Source: Acorus gramineus
Lineage: Eukaryota; Streptophyta; Magnoliopsida; Acorales; Acoraceae
DNA length: 64,000 bases
Direction of reading: 5' to 3'
NCBI GenBank assembly: GCA_030737835.1
Contig: CM060852.1
Span: 21,561,868 to 21,625,867, forward strand
Shown here: positions 23,161-34,415 of the stretch, in pieces
Position numbering within the stretch: the first letter of the stretch is position 1
How the letters are laid out: every line of letters begins with the position of its first letter
Position numbers and translations under genes: made by a program
Notes under the pieces: generated by a model
What the model was told of the DNA's origin: nothing
What the model saw: the letters and a program-made list of their open reading frames with translations, nothing else
Database searches by the model: none

Positions 23161-26100
23161 GTCAGTACAAATTGCTCTATTATTTCATCATTTTCAACCA
23201 CACACAAGATGTGAGAGATCATTTGATTGACTAATTGGTTTGTATTTTTGTGATGGGTATTGGTATAAGTTCTTTATGAACATTTTTTTATAAAGGTGAA
23301 GCATTTATAGGTGTCACTCATGAATTCCTATCTTTGTCTTACTCCATCACTGTTTCATTTTGTGATGCTATCTTTATCTTTATGAAATTTTAAAGAATGA
23401 GATTTCACTTATTATAAATATTGCAAACCAAACAGTTAGATTTTATTTCCGCTTAATACATATTGATTTTCTTTATATGTATGTGATGTTTTGCTTGTGT
23501 CTCTTGAAGAGAAATTAAACTAAAAATTATAGTAGCATGTGAAAGAACATTTGAGATCACTGAAATGGAATCAGTTATATGTATAAATTATGCAATGCAA
23601 AATTTCTATTCATTTCACATGCTTTGCTCCAGTGAGTGGTATATATCAATTCCATATATGGCTTATGAATCAGTATATGAAACATGCAATTGTACATAGC
23701 TTAAACATTATTAATGCAAGCATACATTCATCCGTTGAATGTTCTGTACACATATGAGATTTTGACTGACAGTTAATTATTTTTATCATTGAAATTCATG
23801 GTCCTCTATTACTACCTTGATACTAGTCCGGTTTAATTAAATCAAGGTTAGTGGTTGACTGTTAAGGTAAATCAGCAATTACATGTAATTCTTTCTATAA
23901 CATATTGCATATTTCATTTGAATGAGCATGTTCCGAATTGGCCGATCACACTATGAATTTATTTCAACTAGTGTTTGATGTATAGCTCCTCCATAGCGAC
24001 AGGTATGGTTCAAAATTAATTGATCTTTTCTATTCGATTATTTAATCAATTTTGTTTTCCTTGCTTCAGTCATAGATTCAATTTTCTATTTAATTATTTA
24101 TTATATCAAATTTAATGCACTTATCTGTAAAATTATTTTTGTGAATATTTGATATGAAATTTATATTATAAGTTACGTGTCCTTGCAGGACTATACAAAA
24201 ATTATTATTATATGGATCCCTGAAAGACCATACTAAAGATATGATTATGTGTCCCAGTAGGACTATGCAAAAAAAACTTTTTACATATATTTTCTGATCC
24301 TTGAAGGACTATACAAAAATAATTGCTGCTCATGTCCCTGTAGGACCAGACAAAAAATTATGATATTTTATTTGGGTCCTTGAAGGATCATACAAAATGA
24401 CTTTATTATGTCCCAACAGGAATATGTAAAAGTTATGATATTTTATTTGAATCCTTGAATGATCATAAAAATAAATGGCTATATTTTGTCCAGTAGGAAT
24501 ATATAAAATTATGGTTATCCTTCACCACCATATTCAATATGTTTCAAAAGTGAATATTGTATGCCTCGAAAATGCTCAAGTAGTAGCAATGTTGACACTA
24601 TGAAAATCATTCAACATTGGTTTCATACCTTTTAGTTACATCATAATGAGATTTTGAAGAAGAAAAAAAAAATGTAACCCGATCCATTGGCTTAGCATCA
24701 TTGCCTGAAGCAAAATACATTTGATTTATTTATCTATTTTAACCATGGAAGTGGTCGGAGTTATCATAGTTTATAAAATTGAAACCACAACAATCATAGA
24801 CTGTAAATCACCAGAAGTGGATTGCAACCGTACAAAAACAATATAAATGAAAAAGGTTTGCAGAACAAACCCCTAAATTACAAAAGAAAATTATTGTTGT
24901 CAACGTGGTGCTAAAAAGCATGGTCACGTACCTGATGTACGATCAGACCTCTGTTGATTATGTATTTACGTCTTTATAATTTATTTATTTTTATTATATG
25001 AAATGCATTTATTTTGTTTATGTATTTGTATTATTATTCAACATTAGTTCATCCAAAATTTAATACTATTTCTGGTACTATATACTTGATTAAAGGCTCC
25101 AGCAGAGCAAATATCATGTTACTCGGTATTGCAGAATTTTATATTAATAATGCTGAAAAGGTGACATTCGAATTTGTAAATAATCCATCTTGATTCACGG
25201 CTCCAGTAGAGCAAATATTCGAATTTTATATAAACTTGATTAAATGCTCCAGTAGAGCAAATATGCTAATTTTATATAAACTTGATTAAAGGCTCCAGCA
25301 GAGCAAATATCATGTCATATATTTGAATTATAAATATTCCATCTTGGATTGATATTTCAATTGAAAAAACTATCAATATGTCGGCTAATGAATCCACAAA
25401 GTCATGCCTGAAGCATGAAATACCTATAAGTTCAAAAGATTCTGTTCCGTGAAGGAGAAAATTCATGCTCCAAACGAGCCTGAAACACTTGTATGATCCA
25501 CATTAATAACTTCTGCAGAAGATTAAGTCCCTGAAGAGAAAGACGTCCCTGAAGCGACAGACATCCCTGAAGAGACACATGTTCCTGAAGAGACACACAC
25601 GTCCCTGAAGTGATACATGCTCCTAAAGAGACAAGTCCCCGTAGGACAATACATGATTTTTTTAAATTATGCATATGCAAATATATTATGGATCGTAAAC
25701 AAGTGATCATCGATGACATATTTTCATTTAGAGTGGCTACTAAAATCATTAAAGATGATTTAAAACCACATTTAGTCAATGAATGTGAATGGAGCATAAT
25801 TAACCACAATGGAAAGATGCTATTCAAGCATAATTGGAATTACTTAAAAAGCATCACGTAATTGGACTAGTAGTCCTAACCCTGAAGGTGTTAAGCCCAT
25901 AAGTTGTGTAACAGATACTTTAATAACTGGTGCTGCATACTCCAGAAGAGTAAATAATGAACCAAAAGTTCTGCGATTCAAATAATTTTATGGTTGGGTA
26001 TGATCATCTCATATAGCCATGGTACACAATGATGCATCTATCAATTAATATTCATTTGTGTATCCATTGTGGAATCAGAAGATTCTTTCATCCATTGATG

Positions 26101-26212
26101 TAGTATGATAATTTTCCCGTCGTTAGGGGGAGAAAATCCGTCGCCGGAAGAGCGACGAGAAATTTTATGAAAACCTTATCTTTGCCTCATCTTAATTATC
26201 GTGCTAATAACG
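23161..26212 (+). mobile_element. Degenerate Ty1/Copia retroelement relic
   Basis: Plus-strand reading around 25400-25480 gives SCLKHEIPISSKDSVP, a decayed match to the Lys/Arg-rich segment between integrase and reverse transcriptase of plant Copia proteins. At 25500-25610 a PEE-VPEE-type repeat follows (ETHVPEETH). At 25680-25880 comes DDIFSFRVATKIIKDDLKPH, VNECEW and WNYLKS, like the segment just before reverse transcriptase. At 26110-26150 a GGEN-like integrase remnant is possible. Stops and frameshifts are frequent, no reverse transcriptase YVDD motif remains, and left of about 25300 little is recognisable apart from repeats. The relic is flanked by the 377-bp direct repeats. Confidence 0.6.
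24181..24510. repeat. Degenerate repeat of about 60 bp with GGACTATACAAAA core
   Basis: A phrase like TCC-TGAAGGACTATACAAAA or TCCCAGTAGGACTATGCAAA recurs about eight times between 24181 and 24500, separated by AT-rich spacers containing TTATGATATTTTATTTG. Copies alternate between a CTTGAAGGA form and a CCAGTAGGA form. A related series, GGCTCCAGCAGAGCAAATAT, occurs about four times at 25095-25310. Confidence 0.65.
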
Positions 26213-26519
26213 TGTTATAAAATATAAGAAATGCGAGACAGAATTATATGGAGACACAAGAGATGAAAAAATAAAATTCTTCAAGAACTTTCTACTATTA
26301 CACTCCTTTTCCTCACTCTCTTTCTCTCTCTCTCCACCCATGAATTACATGTTTGTCAAGCCCTCCTTATATAGGGCCAAAGTCATAAAGGGTACATAGG
26401 GTAACCAAAAGATGCATAGGGAGGGTACACCACTAGAATTGATGGACACACTTACATATGAGTCAAGTATGGTGTGGTCATCCACTATTGCATGTACAAG
26501 ACATGCATTATTTACAACA
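26213..26519 (-). mobile_element. Copia-type LTR-like fragment, minus orientation
   Basis: Read on the minus strand it begins TGTTGTAAATAATGC and ends TATTTTATAACA, with TG...CA ends. It contains a TATA-type promoter (CCCTATATAAGGAGG), a GAGA-rich leader, and is followed by CGTTATTAGCACG, resembling the AACACGTTATCAGCACG junction seen behind the 5' LTR of some plant Copia elements. Its orientation is opposite to the pol relic to its left, so the two may come from different insertions. Confidence 0.5.
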
Positions 26520-26896
26520 GTTACGTTGATCATGGATATACTAGTGGAGAACTAGAGATAGGGTGGAATAACACAATTTCAGAGGGGACCTAGAATACCA
26601 ATATCAGTTTATTCTTAGTTATTTGGTGTAACTAACTATACCCACTTATTCTTTGCACAAAAGTAGGTTATTGGGCTTATTCACCTCTATTCCACTTGAT
26701 TCCTCACCTGTTTCACTATCCAAATAGGGGTTTATTATCCTATTTAGATTGAAGAATGAAGATTGAGTAAGCTGAAGTAGGGGTGAATAAGCCCAAAACA
26801 TGTTCGGATAAAAAAAATAGATTGATATAGCAATACCACAACATGTGAGAATATATAAGATGATATTAGTATTCTAGGTACCCCTATAATTGTGTT
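26520..26896 (+). repeat. 377-bp direct repeat, right copy (MITE-like inside)
   Basis: Near-identical to 22784-23160 in the same orientation, differing at roughly a dozen bases. In this copy the inverted ends are better preserved: GAATAACACAATT on the left against AATTGTGTTATTC running just past the right edge. That makes this copy the better guide to the true ends of the MITE-like unit. Confidence 0.85.
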
Positions 26897-27155
26897 ATTC
26901 GACCTATCCAATTTTATTCTACTGGTATAAGGAGGGTCCACATGTCAAATCACTTGTCATTAATTATATGTCAAATTATTTTTAATTTTCACATTTTATA
27001 AAAGTTTATCCATATTTTACTCCACATTTTATCCACGACAATCCATGATCAGCCAAACAAAAAAAATGACATTATTATGTTTCCAACGAGAATAAATAAA
27101 AACACAGACAAAACAAAAATTGCATTATTCCTTATCTATAATAAAGTAATTATCT

Positions 27156-27817
27156 TTTTTTATGAGAATATAGTCATTTCTATTTCATTAATAAAAATGT
27201 CTTGAATTGGATAGGGGACCAGAGATTTTAAAACAACAAAAATGAAAACACAAGAACTAGCAAAGAGGGTAACCCGAATCCAGCCCTGCTGGAAAAGGAG
27301 AGAGCCCAATGTTAAGTTTAGTAGAAAAGATTTTTACCAAACTTAAGCCACAAACGCCTCTCAATAACTACCGGTCACCCTCCAACTTTCATCTTTGAAA
27401 TATATTCTTTGCGCCCTGCTAAAGCTTTCCTCCAATCCCGGATGCATTGCCGCATCAGATCTCATAAGTTCTCAAAATAGAAGAGGCTTCCCTCAAAAAC
27501 CACCTCGTTCCGAATGCGCCAAATAGCCCAAATCGCCGCCAGCAAGAAAGAGAGAATTACCTTCTTTGACAGTCCATGATCGCCCCTCCCTCTTCTGCCC
27601 GCCCAAATCTCCCAAAAGTCGCTCATTGATTGAATGTAGAAGCTTTGCTTGGTGATGATTATCAGGCAACACCAGATCCTTGATGTGTTGGGGCATTGAC
27701 AAAAAAGGTGATTGAGGGACTCATCTCCACCCCACAAATAGAATACATCGTGGATGCAAGAGGCTTCCATTTCAGGCGATAAGACTTTGTAACAAGCCTT
27801 TCCTGTATAAGACTTCG
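27156..27817 (-). mobile_element. 5'-truncated LINE with 17-bp target duplication
   Basis: The minus-strand frame at 27770-27462 encodes the zinc-binding tail found after plant LINE reverse transcriptases: LWGGDESLNHLFCQCPNTSR and later AAIWAIWRIRNEVVFEG. It continues through a 3' untranslated region to a short poly(A) (27162-27156). The flanks carry TAATAAAGT[A/C]ATTATCT at 27139-27155 and 27818-27834, a 17-bp target duplication with one mismatch. The element is thus a dead-on-arrival insertion of about 660 bp, lacking endonuclease and reverse transcriptase, and all its interior stops are post-insertion or irrelevant to function. Confidence 0.85.
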
Positions 27818-28501
27818 TAATAAAGTCATTATCTATTTCAGTAGCTTATGTCGCTACTCAAATCGAAAAAATATTTGTACAATAGTGGTAGTTCACACTA
27901 GGAAACCATTGATCGGAGATTTGTAATCATTATCTGTAATAGATAAATCATAATAAACTCTTCCACACGAAGGTGATAATTAAATATGAAGATGAAACTG
28001 ACTTTGGGACTTAATTATATATCATACTTTGAGTACATTAAGTTTTATTCATTTTCTTTTAATTATTTGAGATGAAGCAACTTGGATGTCCTCAACTTCT
28101 ATATTGATTTTTATTGAAGCACTGAATTTCTTTGTTTTGTTCTCCTGTCCATTTGAGTTTTTTATTTGTATACGGTTCCCAGAATTGACCATACTAGTGG
28201 GGATGTTTACAGTAGTTGATTACATTAATATTATTACAAGAAATAAAATTATCCAAGTATTAATTCTTGATTAGTCAAGTCTGCTTGTTTTTATCAAGGA
28301 CTACCAACTCAGATATATAAATAGGTTTATTTTCCCCATAGTATAACAATGATTTTTTTGATACAAATGTTCATATTGGATGACATGGACCAAAACTTCA
28401 AATATGGTGGGAACCCAGTACCACTGTTAAGTAAGTGCTTATAAACGTAGTCCATTTTACAGCTCCATGTGTTATAATAATGCAGTATATACTACATTAT
28501 T

Positions 28502-30511
28502 TGATGCAGCGTGGGGTCACACTCTTTTGCGGATCTGATCAAAGATGTAAGATCTGCAGGCTCGAACGACGCTGTTGATTCTTCACGAAGAATGCCAGGA
28601 CTATGGGCTTCAACGTATCTGTTGATTCCTAAGAATACTAAAAATGATGGACTTCTATGAATGTGCTATTCTACCAAGAACAACAAAGACAATAGGAGAA
28701 TTTTAATGAAGAGAATAATCTAAATCTAATCTTCCTTAATTTTGTGTTTACATGGTTTATTTATAGAGTAGAGAATCTTAACAAGGATCTCAACAATAAA
28801 TCTCTCAAATCACCTAATCTTAACTGAATCCTATATAAAAAATACAAAACATATCTAAATATATCTAAATATAAAAATATTAACTAATCCTAATTATCCA
28901 TAAAAGATATGATAAACTTAACAAATAATATTAAAATTGCAAATCATCAACAATCGTCCATTTGGTGGTCCTAGATCGAATGGTCCGTGATCGTGCTGCA
29001 TAAGAATGCTAGGACGATGGGCTTCAACATATGTGTTGATTCCTAAGAATACCAGAAACGATGGACTTCTATGAATCTGCTATTCTACCAAGAACAACAA
29101 AAACAATAGGAGAATTTTAATGAAGAGAATAATCTTAAATTTTTAAAAATCTAATCTCCCTTAATTTTGTGTTTACAGAGTTTATTTATAGAGTAGAGAA
29201 TCCCAACAAGGATCTCAACAATAAATCTCTCAAATCACCTAATCTTAACTGAATCCTAAATAAAAAAATACAAAACATATATGAATATATCTAAATATAA
29301 AAATATTAACTAATCCTAATTATACATAAAAGATATGATAAACCTAACAAATAATATTAAAATTTTAAATCATCAACAATCGTCCATTTGGTGGTCCTAG
29401 ATCGAATAGTCCATGATCGTGCTGCATCATTCTCTCCATTTTTAAAAAAACTCGTTCTCAAGTTTAATTGAACGATTTAATGATGAAGCCCGAGCAATTG
29501 ATGACGTGATCCACTGAATTAAATTTTAATGGTGTAACTTCAAGGACACTCAACCGATCAAAGCTAACATGTACAACGTTTGTGTTCTTTCGATCTCCGG
29601 TAGCTATGGGTATTATATTGTTTAATCTATGGCTGACTAAAATGAAATGAGCAATATGTGAGATTTGGTGTTCTGGAAGGAAACCTTATGTGAGGGGTTG
29701 AATGAAATTTTATATATATATATATACATGAAGGAAGCACGGATGGGTGAGATGGGTTGGTTGATATGGCGGAAATACACGTGGATGGCTGTAGGATGGT
29801 TGATTGAATGAAATTAATGGAGGTGGATTAAGCGATGGTTCGACAGTGGCAACTTCTCAACGAATACAACGACAGCAACGGCGGCGGCGGCGACTCTCGA
29901 CAGCAGCAATGGCAACTCAGCACGGCAGCGGTGGTGCTTGGAGGTAGTTGCTTTCGATGGCAGCGGCGGCTTGCGGCGGTGGTCGTAACCTTGGCTCTAA
30001 TACCAACTGATGCAGCATGGGGTTACGCTCTTCTACGGATCCGATCAAATATGTAAGATTTGCAGACTCTAACAACGCTGTTGATTCTTCACGAAGAATG
30101 TCACGACGATGGGTTTCAACGTATGTGTTGATTTCTAAGAATAACAGAAACGATGGACTTCTAAGAACACGTTATTCTACCAAGAACAACAAAGACAATA
30201 GGAGAATTTTAATGAAAAAAATAATCTCAAATTTTTAAAAATCTAATCTCCCTTAATTTTGTGTTTATTTATAGAGTAGAGAATCTTAATAAGGATCTAA
30301 ATAATAAATCTCTCAAATCACCTAATATTAACTGAATCCTAAATAAAAAATACAAAACATATATGAATATATCTTAATATAAAAATATTAACTAATCCTA
30401 ATTATCCATAAAAGATATGATAAACCTAACAAATAATATTAAAATTGTAAATCATCAACAATCATCCATTTGGTGGTCCTAGATCGAATGGTTCATGATC
30501 GTGCTACATCA
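28502..30511 (-). mobile_element. Small non-autonomous LTR element with three LTR copies
   Basis: An LTR of 504 bp lies at 30008-30511 (ends TGATGCAGCATGGGG and GTGCTACATCA). Beside it inward is AGTTGGTATTAGAGCC on the minus strand, a primer binding site close to TGGTATCAGAGCC used by Copia-type elements. A second, 5'-shortened LTR lies at 29001-29429, next to a polypurine tract (AAAAATGGAGAGAA, minus strand). A third, nearly full LTR (28502-29000) is joined directly to it. The interior (29430-30007) is only about 580 bp, non-coding, with CGG/CAG-rich sequence. So the element is on the minus strand, resembles a large TRIM, and has gained one extra LTR, probably by recombination. No matching target duplication was seen. 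Confidence 0.75.
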
Positions 30512-31439
30512 CTATGTCCATTATATTTTATGATCCAAATTTTTTTTAATTTTTTCACCAAGAAAAAAAATACACTAATGTAACTTAGTATATACTTCAT
30601 TTCATATAACAACATGCACTTTAAAGGGTAAGCGTATGATTAAAAAAAAATGGGATAGACTGTAATTGAGGCTGCAATGGGACTGCGCGTATCTTTTTCC
30701 TTATTAAGTAGATATGGGCCAATGTCACAAGCCCTAGCCCACAGTTACTTGAACAAGTTTTTTTTCACAAAATATGATTTGTCCAGACCCTGTGCAGCCA
30801 CAATTATGCACACCAATTTTTTTTTATTAAAAAATCAGACACTCCCATTAAAGAATATGCAGTTATACGAAATGAAATATATAGTAAGATACATTAGTGT
30901 ATTATTTCGTGTTGAAAAAATAAAAAATAATTTTACGTCATACGCTATGTTAGAACCCATACATTATGATAACGTAATATATATTATATTATCATAATAT
31001 ATGTGATTATAAAACAGACTGTAGACTGATGTGTAAGCCCTCTTTTTTCACCTACTTGTCTAACGTCTCAAACCCAGATGCCCTCAAAGGGTCACATCCT
31101 TCCACACTCGCCCAAAGACCATGGGGACTCTAGGAGACTAATTAATCTAGACCAGCTTTTTTATATAAGTTGTTTTGTGTTTTTTAAGACATGAAAATTA
31201 AACTGCAACCAAAAGCTAAAATTATTGTTGCAATTCAAGTAATGTGGGTTAGAGTTTAACATGAACCTAACCTTGAATTTATAGTAGTTAACTCAATCAA
31301 TCTAGCCTAACCCTCGAACCCAAGGAGGTCAACCCCAACTCTTTTTATCAGGCTTGGTTCAAGTTTAACTTGGTTGTGTCAAATTCAAGTTACGTTATCA
31401 GATGGGTTGGGCTCGAGTTTAACTTCAAAATGTTGTCCT
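30512..31439. other. Gene-free stretch
   Basis: No gene was recognised. At 30590-30690 TGTAATTGAGGCTGCAATGG resembles one end of the GTTAC-ended MITE-like family. The 106-residue frame at 30677-30997 is AT-rich without recognisable homology. A hairpin of alternating TATATTATATTATCATAATATA lies near 30980-31000. Confidence 0.4.
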
Positions 31440-31866
31440 TTTAGACAATCAAATTCCATATAACCATTGGTGTTCCATGCAAAGAAGAAAAGAAAGATGA
31501 TAATGATTTTATTAAAGGTCTAACACAGTTATACAACTTTCTAAGATCTTCTTATTATTATTATTATTTTTGCTGTATCATATGTCACCATCTACTAATA
31601 TTCAAAACTGTGAAATTAAAGGCCATGGTACTAGAATGACCTAGAAAACAATTGATTGAAGTTTGTTTTTACACATATTGGAAAGTCTTGATGATGTTAT
31701 ATATAAATATATAAGTTTAATTTTGTTGGATCGAGTTTAACTTCAAAATAATGTCTTATTGAACAATCGATTTTTGGTGTTCCATGCAAAGAAGAAAAGA
31801 AAGATGAAAATGATTTTATTAAAGGTCTAATACAGTTATACAACTTTCTAAGGTTTTACTTTTTAG

Positions 31867-32899
31867 GGTAAAATGCACGTGGATCTTCTAAAGTTTTCTA
31901 AATCGGTAGAAACACCGCTCATAGTTTAAAAACATGCAATCACACCCCCTGACTACTAGATTTTTTATTTTGATGGGATAAAAGTAGGCATGTCAACGGG
32001 TCGACCCGGACCCGATCCGAACCCGACCCAATAAAAGACTTAAATACCCGACCTTAAGGACCCGATAATCAAAACGGGTCAGGTCTAGGTCCACCCCGAC
32101 CTGATCCTATGGACCCGTTGGACCCAACCCAAATATTATGTTATTTTTTTTTATTTATGATCCAACCTAATATTTATAACTAAATATTGAATAATCATTT
32201 AAAATTTTAAACGTTTGAAATATTTTTATAACATTTTGACTTCAAGTAAAAGTATAATAATCCAAATCGTATTTCAAATGTTCCATCATATAACATTTAA
32301 AAATCAAAATAGTGAAGAACTATTTATAATACACTAGACTCTATTAAAAAGAAAAGAAATGAAGCTATTGTAGGCCCTTAAGAAGTTCTTCAACCTCTCT
32401 TTGTCTGGCCTGAGCTTGTTAATTGGTCGACCCGACCCGACCCTACCCGAGACCCGATATGGACCCGACCTGAAGGACTCGACAATAAAACAGGTCAGGT
32501 CCACCCCCGCCTGACCCGGACCCGACCTGTTGACATGCCTAGATAAAAGTACAATTTTACCATTTTAATTAAATCTTTATCATTTTCATCATTTTTTGGT
32601 GGCTTGTTTTCACTTTTTAATTAATTATTTCGTAACTTAATTCTAATAAAAAAATGCATCCAGACGCATTTAAAGAGTTAATTATTAAATAAATTAATAT
32701 TCACAAAGCATATCTAAAATTAATTGATTGATTTTTATGTGAATATTTAGATAATTAAGGGTAAAACAGTGATTTTAATTATTTTTGTCCCTTCTTAACA
32801 TAAACATAAAATGACAGAGGGTGTAAGTGTATGTTTTTAAACTTCAAAGGGTATTTTTATAGGTTTTTAAAATTTCAGAGGGTTTAAATACATTTTATC
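31867..32899. mobile_element. Inverted-repeat element (MITE-like) hosting a nested hAT-like MITE
   Basis: Left end GGTAAAATGCACGTGGATC, then AGTTTAAAAACATGCAATCA. Right end, inverted, GATAAAATGTATTTAAACCC, then AGTTTAAAAACATACACTTA. The imperfect terminal repeats extend about 90 bp, in the manner of Mutator-like MITEs. The flanks are T-rich and a target duplication is not certain. Without its nested insertion the element is about 470 bp and non-coding. Confidence 0.7.
31985..32541. mobile_element. hAT-like MITE with 8-bp target duplication
   Basis: It starts TAGGCATGTCAACGGGTCGA and ends with the inverted GTTGACATGCCTA, with GATAAAAG directly on both sides (31977-31984 and 32542-32549). An 8-bp duplication and short inverted ends point to the hAT superfamily. 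Both subterminal regions repeat GACCCGACC-type words many times in both orientations. Non-coding, 557 bp. Confidence 0.9.
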
Positions 32900-33339
32900 T
32901 TATTTTTATGTATTTTCGCTGTATTAAATGTCACCATGCTAATATTCAAATCAGTGAAATTAAAGTCCATGGTACTAGAATGACCTAGAAAAACAATGGA
33001 TCCAATATCGTTTTCTTGAAAAGTCTTGATGATGTTATATAATGCATTCACCGCCACCAAATTTGATTGACTGATGATGTAATCCCTTGCCTTACTGATT
33101 ATTATTATTATTTCATTCTGGTCCTGTCTGCCCAAAATCAGATGCTTCTGCTTCGATTATTTCTATCTCGACATGTTTTTGTCAAAAAAATTTTTTTTAT
33201 CTTTTTTTATAGTTTCCCTTATATAATTTTTTAAGAAATTTTTGAAAATAACCTCGACAAAAAAAAAAAATCAAAATTGATCCCCGAACCAAAGTATTAG
33301 AAAAACTGGTCTTTGACCTCGATCAACGCGCCAGCTGAC

Positions 33340-33520
33340 GGGATGACAATGGATCACGTCTCCCTCTGCGTGGAAGCTTACCTCGGTGAGTCCGGCACGC
33401 GTAACGCGGAGGTTTTACCTGGAGACGTGATCCATCATCACACCTCATTGATGATGGATCACGCCTCACTGGGGGCATGATCATGGCGTGAATCCATGAT
33501 CACGTCTCCTCGGTCCCCCC
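33340..33520. repeat. Subterminal repeat cluster of the MULE, left
   Basis: The words GGATCACGTCTCC, GGAGACGTGATCCA and GATCACGTCTCC recur in both orientations just inside the left terminal repeat. The same words fill the matching position inside the right terminal repeat (39170-39300). Their symmetrical placement suggests transposase-binding sites. Confidence 0.7.
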
Positions 33521-33709
33521 CCCCCCCAATTCGTCATGCGCAAAAAAAACCTGTAATCAACTGGTTTATAGGACAATTACCATTCACCTGTAAGTTTTAA
33601 AAAATTACCGAAAAATCTATAATCTTACAATAAAAAATAAAACAAAAATCAAGTCTCAACACCTTTATACATAGTCATAACTATAATAAGTTGTTTATTA
33701 TATATACAG

Positions 33710-34415
33710 TCATCCTAAAAACCGTCTCCATCCTTTCTTTTTCTTTATAGGTGCAGGAGGTGCTGAAGAAGAAGGCATATCTGATGGTGCTGAAGATGAT
33801 CTCATCGACTGAATAGGTGTTGTAAATCCCACAGATCCAACGGAATGTGTGGGTGCAGTAGAAGCAATACCGGCACGTCTACGAGTCCGAGTGTAATAAA
33901 TTGGAAAAGATGGTACAAGCAATCGCTCATGGAGTACTGGTCGTGTATCCAAGTGATCGTGATGTGGCTCTTCTTGATCCTCTCGTCTCTGTTCAGGATC
34001 CTCTTGTAACTGAGCATGACCTTGGAATGGATGATCAGAATGGTCATATGCTCCATATATTAGATGCTCATCTGCATCATCTCCCATTCGCACGGCTGCC
34101 TGAAAATTAAAATCATCGACAGCAAAAAGATTATCAGCGTGATACTCTGATCCACATCATCCCCTCTGTCGTCGCCAGGTGGATCTGGATGCCGGTCCGG
34201 TGATGGAACAAAAGACCGGGAATATGAGATAACGGTAACTGCTGAAGTAGAGCAGTTGTCTGATCTCGTGCCACAGCTGCTATACGAACCATCTCGTCAT
34301 ATCCAGGATATAATGACAATCCCTCATTCAATACATGATTGATACTCATCACGGCTGCACCCTCCGAAAGTCTAGAGTCACGAGGAGCCGAAGGAGCGCT
34401 ATGGGTAGACGCTAC
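33710..34415 (-). pseudogene. C-terminal exons of the MULE protein
   Basis: The frame from about 34415 starts STHSAPSAPRDSRLSEGA, passes a helical region (HVLNEGLSLYPGYDEMV) and, after a probable intron at about 34130-34090, continues with ADEHLIYGAYDHSDHP to a Ser/Pro-rich end finishing KKKKGWRRFLG and a stop at 33710. Basic tails of this kind are common in plant-mobile-domain transposon proteins. It is cut off from the upstream PMD exons by the foreign block at 34416-35010. Confidence 0.6.

Larger units (their letters stand above)
31440..33000. repeat. Duplicated segment, second copy split by a transposon
   Basis: Copy 1 (about 31440-31660) runs from TGGTGTTCCATGCAAAGAAG to GGTACTAGAATGACCTAGAA. 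Copy 2 starts at about 31775 with the same words, breaks off after TACAACTTTCTAAGG (31853), and resumes at about 32905 (GCTGTATTAAATGTCACCAT, then GGTACTAGAATGACCTAGAA). The 1.03-kb gap is the inverted-repeat element at 31867-32899, so the duplication came before that insertion. Confidence 0.8.

Noticed and set aside
22784-26896. The 377-bp direct repeats as LTRs of a 4.1-kb retrotransposon
   Set aside because: The repeats do not begin TG or end CA, no primer site follows the left copy, no polypurine tract precedes the right one, and no target duplication flanks them.
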